Assembly: GCA_026874595.1 (NCBI GenBank)
Contig: CM049306.1
Coordinates: 80,812,142 to 80,876,141, forward strand
From: Sipunculus nudus
Lineage: Eukaryota; Annelida; Sipuncula; Golfingiida; Sipunculidae
DNA length: 64,000 nt
Direction of reading: 5' to 3'
Shown: positions 45,853-55,898 of the stretch, one piece after another
Position numbering within the stretch: position 1 is the stretch's first letter
How the letters are laid out: each line of letters opens with the position of its first letter
Notes under the pieces: model-generated
The model's database searches: none
What the model was told of the DNA's origin: nothing
What the model saw: the letters and a program-made list of their open reading frames with translations, nothing else
Made by a program: the position numbers and the translations under genes

Positions 45853-46207
45853 TAAGTGAACAATTTTCAATGTATCATATTTTATGTTGTTATGAAATTT
45901 ATTCTTTGTAATTACCATCAACTTTAATCATTTTGTGAAACACAAATAGTTACCTTATAAAATTACATTGTGTATTTATTCAGTTGATAAAAAATGTTAT
46001 TTCTGTTAATATTTTATTAATGATAACTGTGTATTGTTGAAAACTGTTTAAAACATTTAATTGTTTATTTATTAATTATTTATTCTTATCATTTATTATT
46101 GTTTTTTTTTTTTTGTTTTTTTTTCACGTGACCATGTATTATGTATTATGTATTTTGTATGTATATATGTTGGATATATGGGCCTGAGGCCTTCATTTCC
46201 AGAATAA

Positions 46208-46242
<35 letters not shown>
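44465..46242 (+). mobile_element. 5'-truncated non-LTR retrotransposon (LINE) with target-site duplication
   Basis: A 1.78-kb insert flanked by TATAAATGGATCATTG at 44449-44464 and again at 46243-46258 (14 bp certain; the first two bases could belong to the (TA)n tail). It holds the C-terminal part of a reverse transcriptase and the LINE C-terminus. The 3' end has a GGCCTGAGGCC hairpin at about 46180, an AATAAAG and a (TA)n tail. Truncation has removed everything upstream of RT motif B, including the first catalytic Asp motif, so the copy is dead on arrival. Insertion is inside the 102-bp minisatellite. The clade was not determined. Confidence 0.9.
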
Positions 46243-46249
<7 letters not shown>

Positions 46250-46610
46250 GGATCATTGCCTGGAAAGAATTTCGATCAAGGGTGATTAAATGGTTCATAA
46301 AGGAACATTTGTGCGTGATGATGAATTCGTGTTTCCGGGATGGGCAAATATGGCTCATTGGCTGGAAAGAATTTCGATGAAGGGGGATTAAATGGCCGGT
46401 AAAGGTTCATTTGTGCGTGATGATGAACTTGTGAATCCCGGATGGGTATAAATAGCTTATCGGCTGGAAAGAATTTCGATGAAGGGGGATTAAATGGCCG
46501 ATAAAGGTACAATTGTGCGTGATGATGAATTTGTGTATCCCGGATGGGTACAAACGGGTCATTGGCTGGAAAGAATTTCGATGAAGGGGGCCTAAATGGC
46601 CATAATAGCA
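46243..46610. repeat. 102-bp minisatellite, right part
   Basis: About three and a half units starting ATGGATCATTG, ATGGCTCATTGG, ATAGCTTATCGG and ACGGGTCATTGG, each followed by CTGGAAAGAATTTCGAT. The minus-strand open frames here are just translations of the repeat. Confidence 0.9.
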
Positions 46611-46862
46611 TTTGTTTCTAGATGTTGAATCTATACGTGGAATTTCGCGACGGCAGATCAGTCTACCTGGAATTGGTGTCCAGGCCTGAGTAAAAGACAT
46701 GCGTTTCCCAGATCATAACACGTCGATCTCAGGTGTTCAGTTTGATCTCAGGTGCTCAGTGAAAACCATATGGGCGAGACAAACTACAGGTAGGTGTCAC
46801 GTACCTTTATGGTTACTTAACAGGGAGATGTGTTAAAGACTAGAGAGAGTATTGTTGTACAT

Positions 46863-46866
<4 letters not shown>

Positions 46867-46935
<69 letters not shown>
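46867..46935. repeat. (TA)n microsatellite
   Basis: About 34 TA units. It is the left border of a pair of inverted tRNA-like sequences. Confidence 0.95.
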
Positions 46936-46938
<3 letters not shown>

Positions 46939-46974
46939 GAGAGATACAAGAAAAGCAAAACCAGTTAATTGTAT

Positions 46975-47100
46975 AGCAAAACGGAACATGAATACACAAA
47001 ACAATCGGTCCCCTGCCGATGGGAAAGATATCCATGACCTTCCGATTGCCAGTGGTCTGCTCTAACCACTGAGCAACAACAGATCCCCGTTCCCTCTATG
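46975..47100 (-). mobile_element. tRNA-like SINE-type unit, minus strand
   Basis: The minus strand reads an A-box-like word (GCTCAGTGGTTAGAGCAGAC), then CAATCGGAAGGTCATGG, and later TTGTGTATTCATGTTCCG. These are shared in the same order with the plus-strand unit at 47155-47256, so the two form an inverted pair. The B box is poor here. It is not a functional tRNA gene. Confidence 0.55.
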
Positions 47101-47154
47101 TATTTGCACACTTAAATTTTACAGAATCCTGCGATGTGACGTCACAGTAGTGAA

Positions 47155-47253
47155 GTCAGAGTGCTAGAGAGGTTAGAGCAGTCGACCGTCAATCGGAGGG
47201 TCATGGGTTCGGTTCCCGTCAGCAGTGGAATGACTTTTCTGTGTATTCATGTT

Positions 47254-47256
<3 letters not shown>
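47155..47256 (+). mobile_element. tRNA-like SINE-type unit, plus strand
   Basis: Reads GAGAGGTTAGAGCAGTCGAC (A-box-like), CAATCGGAGGGTCATGG and GGTTCGGTTCCCGTC (B-box-like), followed by CTGTGTATTCATGTTCAC and then (TA)n. It is the better preserved member of the inverted pair. Confidence 0.6.

Positions 47257-47317
<61 letters not shown>
47256..47317. repeat. (TA)n microsatellite
   Basis: About 30 TA units. It is the right border of the inverted tRNA-like pair and may be the 3' tail of the plus-strand unit. Confidence 0.95.
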
Positions 47318-47319
<2 letters not shown>

Positions 47320-48100
47320 CTTAAGTATATTGAACAGAAAATTATGAAACCACGTATATCCAACACAATAAAATGCGTTATATATAGGGCCATGTTACAT
47401 AAGAAAAAGCACCAAACGTTTTGTTGTACTCTTTCGTCCAAGGACAAACCCTAAAAGACTTGTAACGACTCGTCACATGCATCTACCAGAGAGAGAGAGA
47501 AAATGTAACAATGACAGGGAACAAAGCATATCAGTTCCAGCTGGCAAATGTCCGCCAGTAACGGCGTTTGTCACGCAGGTGATCGTTGGTGTTTTTGTTC
47601 ACGGAACTGCTCCGTTGCTCCGCTTGTCAAGAAATATTCATGGTTATATCTGTAACGTATTCCGTGTAACTACGTCGCTCGTACATGATAGCATTGTATA
47701 GGAACAGCTGCATGCCCTGTAACGAGAAATACAGTACATGCCATACACATGTAGATAACTCCATGATGTAACAGTCTAAGCTGGGAGGCACATGTGCGTG
47801 TGTAATAAGAACATACGAGATAAATATATGTCATGGCCACTACGTTTATAGAAGAATGGTATAAAGATAATGTTATATCGTTTTAGAATGACAAAACGAA
47901 CAAAATATTTTTTATATTGGCTTTTTAAACATATCCTGATTTTGCAAATTTTATAAACATGAAAGTTATTTTACTGCAATGAAAATGACCATGTTTGCAA
48001 TACAAAACAACAAAAAACAACTATTTTGAATGGTCCTTAAATATTTTATCTTTAAGATTTATGTATGAACAAGAGTCATACAGGATCGATCTCTACTCAT
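47318..48100. other. Intergenic region, nothing recognised
   Basis: Contains a short (GA)n at about 47489-47499. No gene, RNA or element could be supported. Confidence 0.5.
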
Positions 48101-48164
48101 ATTGATACCATGTGTCTGGAGGTCTTTTTCAATAGCTTGGGGCACACATTACCTGGATCATGAA

Positions 48165-48294
48165 CCCAGGTGTAGATCAGAGCCCCGTCGGTCGGGTGGG
48201 CGAGGACCGTACGTGTTGTTGAAAACGTATGTGGTGATCATTGTCAACAAAGTCCCTTCCTTGGGGTCAGACACTCGCCATAACTGCATGTTAT
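48165..48294 (-). pseudogene. Exon-like segment, copy 1 (unknown protein)
   Basis: After an AACATGCAG acceptor at about 48286 the minus strand reads LWRVSDPKEGTLLTMI, TTYVFNNTYGPRP and GSDLHLGS to a TGA. The composition is protein-like and the segment is repeated, degenerate and frameshifted, at 49182-49285. I do not recognise the family. It may be a terminal exon fragment carried by a repeat or a fossil gene duplicate. Confidence 0.3.
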
Positions 48295-48597
48295 TTACAT
48301 AGGCTACACTTTAATAGCAATATCATAAGTGTACATATCCTGTTTACGTCCCACCATAGCCCATCCTTTTTATTTGCATACATGACACATATACATGTAT
48401 ATGTATTACATAGACAAGATGCAACATAAATATACATATATCATTGTGTTGACTTGACAGTAAAAGACAAACACATAAGTGAAATTATATTTTCACATAT
48501 GAGTAATTGCATGCATATCTCCACCGAATCCAATTCTAAAGGTTTCAACTAGCAAATATGTTTAAAACTGAAATTAAATTTATAATTGCAAGACACT

Positions 48598-48957
48598 TTT
48601 CCATGTATTTATGAATCTTTTCTCTTAAAGACAGATTTTGCTCGCAAAGAACTTTTCAGTTTCATATATAATTTTATATAATTTAAAATATCTGCCCTAT
48701 AAACATTTTCTTCTGCGAACCGTAATTTATATATTGAATATTTTATTATTCCATATGTTCATGGATCATTTCTTAAAGACAGAGATTCTGCTCGCTAAGA
48801 ACTTTTCAGTTTCCTATATATTTTTTATATCATTTAAATTATCTGCCCAATAAACGTTTTGTTTTCGAGACGTCATTTATATATTGAAATTTTATCATTT
48901 CCATGTGTTTACGAATCTTTTCTAAAGACAGAGATTTTGCTGGCTAAGAAAATGATT
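48598..48957. repeat. Minisatellite, about 150-bp period, 2.4 copies
   Basis: Copies begin near 48598, 48751 and 48897 with 'TTCCATGT(A/G)TTTA(T/C)GAATC', then 'TTTTCT...AAAGACAGA' and 'TTTTGCTCGC(T/A)AAGAACTTTTCAGTTT'. AT-rich; no function seen. Confidence 0.75.
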
Positions 48958-49181
48958 AGATTTAAATTTTCATAATGGGCCTTTATTTGGCATTATTTTG
49001 ATACTAAAGAGAGACGTTTTAAACAATAAGATTGCTAAGCGAAAAGGTTAAGATTTATTTTGATGTCATGATTGATACAATTTGTTACTTTTGAAAATAT
49101 GCTTGGGTTTTCTGAAGAAATAGCATTCGGCGCAGAACATCTCGATCTGAAACAGGACATTAAGAGTATTAGGATCCCCGT

Positions 49182-49285
49182 CGAGTATTCAATGATCGGA
49201 ACGTGTTGTTGCATACATATTTGATGATAATTGTGTACCTGCCTGGCTCCAGTGGGGTCAGGCACTCGCCCTACATGCCTGTTAT
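49182..49285 (-). pseudogene. Exon-like segment, copy 2, degenerate
   Basis: Shares GGGCGAGTGCCTGACCCCA and CAACAACACGT with copy 1 at 48165-48294 in the same order and orientation, but the reading frame is broken by several small indels. Confidence 0.35.
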
Positions 49286-49289
49286 TTAC

Positions 49290-50420
49290 TTACACTATAC
49301 ATTACACTTACCTGTGCCCGCCAGACACATGACATCAACTAACCCATTATTCCGCAAACATCCGGGTAAAGTAAGATCTGGTTTCACTGGAAAATACTTC
49401 ATACATGTCATTGAATACGTATACCCTATTGACCTTTTCGTGATAACAATATCATAAGTGTTATCTAAAACTACTTAACATTCTTAGGTTTATAGAGAGT
49501 GTCTCTTTATTTAAACAACAACATCGTTTATGATGGCCAAGAGCATTCCTTCATGCGAAGTGTAAACACCTCAAGCTGCTATACTAAGTGTATACCTGAC
49601 GTTTTCATGTTTATATAGTTAATGTAATCCTTAACATTCTTAGTATCGTCAAACAACTTTTCTTCAATTCTAGGTAAATGATTCTTTTTTTGATACATTA
49701 ATACATTGCCCCGGTGAAGGGTAGGAAAAAGCGATTCTCTTGCTTTGACATGGATCTAATATAAGGATTTATTATCGTGTACAATTATTGTACAAAGGAC
49801 GCATTCAACCTTGCAGTTAAACTCGGGAACAACAGACTTGTCTAATTCTCTTAAATCTGAGCTGAGTGGTGACAATCATTCAGCTAGCAGTGACAAGTAC
49901 AATACGCGTCCTGTTTTTCATTATACTCCATATATACCAGCAGTAAACAGTCATAGCTTATTTTTCTGATCGAAGGCATGGTAATTTTATAGATATAAAT
50001 ATAAATTTGCAATCGCGAAAAGATTGCAAGAACCCCCCCCCCCCCCCCTCCCGTTTTTCCCGCAACTGAACGATAAACACTATTTGCCTCTGTTGTATTT
50101 AATTGCGATGCAGATCTCAAAACAGCAGATAATCTGTAGTTGCTCTAAATCTGCTCTCCAAACTTAAGAAAATATTATAAGTCGCTATGGGCACTATCTA
50201 AAAGCAGCAGTGTGTGAGCATCTGCTGAAAATCTGCTCTCTGGTACATACTGGTGCATCTTTAAGCAGCTGACAAACAACATAAGTTTAATTAGGTGGCG
50301 GTAACCGCCTCAAATTCTTTAAATGCTGACTTATTAGAAAATACAATTCTTAGTCTAAGTATTTGCATCTGCAGTATTCCATTTCCGTTTTGAACTAGGT
50401 GACAGGGCGGTAGCGCTCGC
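49290..50420. other. Intergenic region, nothing recognised
   Basis: Only a poly(C) run at about 50033-50048 stands out. No gene could be supported. Confidence 0.5.
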
Positions 50421-50424
50421 TTTT

Positions 50425-52550
50425 TTAGCTCAGCTGACTATAAGTCATCTGAGCTATAGTCGTGGTCCATTGTCCGTCATCCGTCCGTCTGTCCGTCCGT
50501 CCGTCCGTCCGTCCGTAGATGTGGCACGTTTTGAAACCGTAAGACCTAGGAATCCAAAATTCGGCATAGTGTTAGATGTCCCCAAGATCTCCTACCAAGC
50601 CGAAAACTGGGTCTTTGCGACTTTGTTCCTTTGAGAAATTAAGGAAAACCCTCAATTGTTTATTAAAAACCTATTTTCACGCTTCAGGGCTGCCTAATAT
50701 CAAAACCACTCATCTGTTTTCCTCATAGTTACCATAAATATTCCTCTATATAGTTCCTATGTACATGCCTGAAATTATGTCTGTATTATATAATTTAAAA
50801 AAGTTATGGGCCAGAACATAATGCATTTTGAAAAAAAATCAGGAAACATATTTGATCACTTAACACAAAACACGTTAAAGATATGGACTTTCTTTCAAGT
50901 AATATAACTTTAATTAATCAAAATTAAATTGTATACCCAAAATTAGATCAAAATCTTTTAAATTTTTAAAAATATTAACAAAAATAAAAAATTGGTACCT
51001 TAAATTTTGCCTAACTTTGACCATGGCACGTTTTTTTCCTGTAAGTGCTGTGGATTTAATTTTTTTTTTGTCAGGGATGTAACATTATTTAATCAAGATT
51101 CAACTGAATACCCAAAATTAGTTCTGAATTTTTTAAAATTTTATAAGTTATTCGTATAAATATAAAATTAGTACCTTAAATTTTGCCTAATTTTGACCAT
51201 TTCTTGTGAGCTCTGTTTATATAATTTTCATATCATGCACACATAAGGATTTCAGCTTTTTAGTTTAGAAAGCTGAAAGAAATTGACAAAAAATTGTAGC
51301 TTTTATTAATGTTTTTATGAGACCATATCAGACCTTGGCTCTCTCCAGCCACGCTTGAGTCACCTGTATGTTGACCTTGTTGAACTTTCAGCAAATTATG
51401 CACGCTTGATTCGAGGCATATACTGGGGCAGCCAGGCAGCTTATGGCCAGCCACAGTTGATCCAGGTGTCCAACCCAACTCATCTAGTAGTTTTAACCAA
51501 CAACATAACAATAAACAATAAATTAATCAATTTTTACTGGTTTTTAATAACAAATTAAAGAAAAATAGAAAAGGAATTTGTTAGTTTATAATGATAGGGA
51601 ATAAACTTGCAGTTACTGATGATATAAGAATCTTGTATCGATGGATAGAATGTCACGTATTCCAAATAACACCATGCAGTCACCTATGGCATTTTTCAGT
51701 TCAATTTTAATAATAAAAAAGTAAATCATATTATTCATTACTAATCATTAGGGATCATATGAAGGAAATTAATGATAGACAAAGATGCAATTGATATTAT
51801 TAATCTAGATTCCTACTATGTCTAGTGTGTACATTGATGTGAAATTAGTCCAAAATGAATATATTACATTTATTTTTTTAAATATAAATAAAAGCCATAA
51901 AACCAGGTACTTATGATCATTATTTAAATGTGTGAATTTTGTACATTCTGGATTCTCAACACCATTGTTTGGTGAAAACTGAATAAATACCAGACATGGT
52001 GGGAATACTTTGCAATTGTATTTAAATACGAATATGAATATGTACTCCATTATAAAATTTCTTGCATATAAAATGGGAATTCAGGTAAAAATGAAAGTAT
52101 ATGAATACCAGTGCAAATACTTTCCAAATGTATTCATGAATGCATTCATGAATATATTCTTTAATATTATTTTAATAATCATTTCAGTTATATTTCATTT
52201 TAAAAATCATACGATTCTCTTATTATTTTTAATAAAAATTATATCTGGGACAATATTTGTAATTTTTTTAATAAATAGTTAAACTTTTATATTATATGTT
52301 CTGCTTATAAGTTATATGGCCAAGTCAAAATCTGTGTGACAATAGTACTCCATTAGTTAATAAAATAAATGAAATCAATCCTCTTCCCTGTCTCCAAAGG
52401 TACTATCAAAATCATACATAAGTTAAACAACAACAACTCATAATACAGCTTATACTTATTACCACACAAAACAGCATGTGCCTCATTTCTAAATCATATT
52501 TTTTTATCATATATAACAGCTGAGCGCCGTGACCCATAGGTCCCTTGTTA
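50425..52550. mobile_element. Repeat element with a (TCCG)n head, about 2.1 kb
   Basis: Begins TTTTAGCTCAGCTGACTATA, then a (TCCG)n tract at 50481-50516. Ends near CAGCTGAGCGCCGTGACCCATAGGTCCC... at about 52517-52550; the CAGCTGAG/CTCAGCTG words at the two ends are inverted to each other. Inside, an AT-rich segment of about 135 bp is duplicated (AAAATT(A)GGTACCTTAAATTT at about 50985 and AAATTAGTACCTTAAATTTT at about 51165). No transposase was found. This type of (TCCG)-headed repeat is frequent in molluscs; borders are approximate. Confidence 0.45.
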
Positions 52551-52559
52551 TTTTTTTAT

Positions 52560-52835
52560 CCTGGTGTCAACCAGGCCCGGTGTCTACCGCACCTGCAGGT
52601 CCTAGGTCTGTAAACATCCCCGTTGCTAGGTCATAACACCGAGGAACCTCCGAAAGACGCCTTCGTTTGTGAGTGATACACGGCTGTGGGGTACAGCCTT
52701 CCCATTAAGCCTGCAGAGCGCTCACCCTGGGTTGGGCCCGACCGTGAAAATCTCACATTCCTCGGCTGAGATTTGAACTCACGACCTCCCGGCTTTTAGT
52801 CCTGCGCTCTACTCCTCAGCCACAGAAGACGGTGA
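52560..52835 (-). mobile_element. tRNA-derived SINE
   Basis: The minus strand starts with a tRNA-like head: A box TGGCTGAGGAGTAGAGCGCA, anticodon-like arm, then B box GAGTTCAAATCTCAGC, spaced as in a tRNA. About 200 bp of GC-richer body follow, and the element ends at a T/A-rich tail next to 52550. It sits directly beside the end of the (TCCG)n-headed element, so it may have inserted into or next to it. Confidence 0.7.
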
Positions 52836-54420
52836 GCAGAAGTTGGTAAATCTGCCTTGACGGTTATTTAAGGAAAGCAGATGCTGTAGCAATATGCTGA
52901 AAAAGTGCTTATTAATATTCTCATGGCAGAGATAGAGCAGAATTGACCAGCAGATAGTAACATCTGCTGATTTGCTGCTCCCGTTGTCGGAATGGTATAA
53001 GTATGATCACAGCAGAAACACAGATGCTGCTCCAAAAGCATCATATGCTGAACTTTGGTATGGGTTGTCCCGGCAATTGTCCCGGGGGGTCGGGTTAGGG
53101 AGGGACCGGGGGGGGGGGGGGCGGTGATTTGTCACCAGAAAAATGTAAAGCCACTTTCATTTGGATAAAATGCTCATATTTCAGGCAAAAGTGTCTACAC
53201 GGCGAATTTGGGTTCATATGGTAGATCTAAAATCTGATCATAAACGACATCTCATTTTGATAGTCACGGTAAACTTTACAGCCCATATATTGTGCGTTGT
53301 TGTCATTCAAGCCACTTTTCTCGTCCTCAAATGAAAAGACCCTATAATTATGGGAGGAAATTGCGTTCAAAATGACCTTGGGTGACATAGTTTGTTTTCT
53401 ATTATGATAAAAAAGCTAAATCATTCATGCCAGGCTGAATTCATGAACGAATTTTATTCATGCACGATTCACTAATAAGGTAACCTGAACAACAACATAT
53501 GTTTTGGTTTAGAATGTCGTTTTTGGTGCCAAGCCTTGAGAGGCTTGTACCGTGTATGCCATATGTTTCGTGTGTATTATGTTTCATTTAGTATTTTTAT
53601 ACAATGAGCGCAAGCTGGGTGTGGAGTTCGCAGAACTGGAAGCCGTACAGTTAAACGGTCGGTGAACCGCGTACCTAAGGACCCTGACAGAGAACGTTTT
53701 ATATACTTTGGAATTTCTCAGTAAGGGCAAAAGGAATAATGATGGGAGTGTTTACTGCGAACTTCCAAATACAAGCAGTTCACATGAAGTCATAAATATG
53801 CATAAGCATATTATTCCTTGGGTATAAGTTTCACTCTTGCAAATTACTAACGATAAAAAAATGAAAGCATTACATATATATGATATATATATATATGATA
53901 AATATTCAATCCGCAGTGAACTCTTGTTAGCGGACATCCGACATAAAACACCAGCCTATGTTGTGGGCATAAACTCCCGAGAGAAAGTCTATACATGCGT
54001 TACACACTTAACATGTAGGCCTGGAGGTTTGTGTGATGCGTCTTTGTGGTCAAACTAAAGACACTTATAAATGGTAAAAATGTACAGAAATAACGGGAAT
54101 CACCCCAGATGATTTAACGTGAATTTGAGAAGTATGACAGAGGTTCAGTGTCAAGGTAGCAAAACTGGCAAAAAAAACCTATATCTAACATCAATCCATT
54201 TGTTTTAAATTCGTATTAGTACCATAAAGTGTACATAATTTTAAATCTGAAACAGTGTTCTTTCTGATGGTATACACGTTAAAGACATTTTCATTCATTT
54301 ACATTTGATAATTTCACAATTAATTTATATTTTTAATAGTACGCTATTTTGAGCACCCAGTAATAAGACACATTTTAGCGGCCTAATATATTTATCTACT
54401 CGACAATATCTCAAAAGAGA
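52836..54420. other. Intergenic region, nothing recognised
   Basis: Contains a G run at about 53108-53121 and short AT-rich tracts. No gene could be supported. Confidence 0.5.
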
Positions 54421-54490
54421 TGAGATTCCGTTCTTGATTGCATGAGTTGTGTTGTTAACAAACACAAACACACACAAACACCCACACTAC
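54420..54490 (+). repeat. Dispersed repeat fragment (GATTCCGTTC...TGATTGC family)
   Basis: Reads GATTCCGTTCTTGATTGCAT then GAGTTGTGTTGTTAACAAAC and CA-rich DNA, nearly identical to part of the copy at 55.32-55.52 kb. Confidence 0.7.
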
Positions 54491-55320
54491 TCGACAATAT
54501 CTCAAAAGAGTTTTTGTTTTCTTTTTCTTCTATCATGCATCTCTATCAACCTTAAAACTGAAATTTTAAATTTTGATGCAATACAAAATTTCAAATTTCA
54601 TTTTTCAACAAGAATACACAGAGTAGAATACACACACACTATTTCAAAATCATGTTAAGATTAATGAAACGTTCAAAAACATGCGTATTATTAGAAAGAA
54701 CACTGTACCAGGTTAAAAATGACATGTACTTTATAGGGTCTATAATAAATTTAAAAAAAAGTTTTGATTGATTTTTAGATATAGGGAGTTCTAACGGTTT
54801 TTGAACGGTACTTGTATAGCAGTAAATGGAAACAGTCAATATACCCTTTTTCAACCTGATAGAATTCTTTTGCTCTTTTCGCAATTCCTTTAACAATCAC
54901 TGAACAAAACTCGCTTTATCCTAAATATATAGACCACACGTAACAGTTTGATGTGAGCCTTTATTCAATATGACACCAGTACATACTAATAGGCGTGATT
55001 TTTATGACAGGCATGACCTACCTACATTATTCAAGGTTACTGAAATTTATTAGAGTATTGATTTTAATTAATATTTTACATATTTGATCATGAACAGCTA
55101 TTTAAATAATTGGTGATACAGATAATATTAGCTTTGACAGAAGAACGCGCTGTAATATATCGGCAATTGAAAAATATTTGATATGATCCCGGGATTAAAA
55201 AACAAACTGCAATTTAAGGAATGCAAGCCTCCGCCATATGGGTATTCCCTATTGTGGGATGATACCAAAACAATATTTGCATTCACGTGTTAACATAAGT
55301 GACATTATATTTGTAAATAT
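54491..55320. other. Intergenic region, nothing recognised
   Basis: AT-rich sequence with no supported feature. Confidence 0.5.
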
Positions 55321-55324
55321 TTTA

Positions 55325-55520
55325 ATATCATTTGATGACATTCCTGAATCCGATTCCTTCACCAATTTCAAACCAAAACGTAATCGATTCGTCAATGGCC
55401 CATAAAAAAACCCTCAAAATTGCATGAATTTCCGTTCTTGATTGCATGAGTTGTGTTGTTAACAAACACACACAAACACCCACACACACGAACGGGGATG
55501 AACTCATACTCTGCCGGCGG
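55325..55520 (+). repeat. Dispersed repeat copy, fullest in the window
   Basis: Order: TGACATTCCTGAATCCGATT, ACGTAATCGATTCGTCAATG, TTCCGTTCTTGATTGCATGA, GTTGTGTTGTTAACAAACAC, a CA-rich part, then CGAACGGGGATGAACTCATA. The reverse complement matches 25200-25410 along most of its length. Confidence 0.65.
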
Positions 55521-55845
55521 AGGCAGTTATAGATAGATTGTGGATCAGTATTGCCCTGAGACATGGGAGCAGTGATAACATATTGGAGATGTTCATTAGA
55601 TTGCTGTAGATTGGGGTTGTAATGCATATGATACTTCTAAACAAGCTTCGGGTATTTAATTTGCTGTTATATGGGGGGTTATTACCGTATATCCGATGAT
55701 TTTGTCAAACATTGACACGAGTATAACAAAAAGTAAGCACAAAGAAAACGTCACTTTAATGAAATATAGACAGATTATGTCTACTCTACTAAATAAGTTA
55801 CGTGTAAACAGCCTAACATAATAACGTGAAGATGTTGATTTGAGA

Positions 55846-55849
<4 letters not shown>

Positions 55850-55893
<44 letters not shown>
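55850..55893. repeat. (TA)n microsatellite
   Basis: About 22 TA units. Confidence 0.95.

Positions 55894-55898
<5 letters not shown>

Noticed and set aside
46243-46610. CRISPR-like array
   Set aside because: Units are contiguous 102-bp minisatellite copies with no unique spacers, in animal DNA.
46276-46700. Minus-strand frames rich in His and Pro
   Set aside because: They are translations of the minisatellite on the non-coding strand.
50481-50516. (TCCG)n as a telomere-like repeat
   Set aside because: It is a short internal tract at the head of a dispersed element, not a telomere motif.
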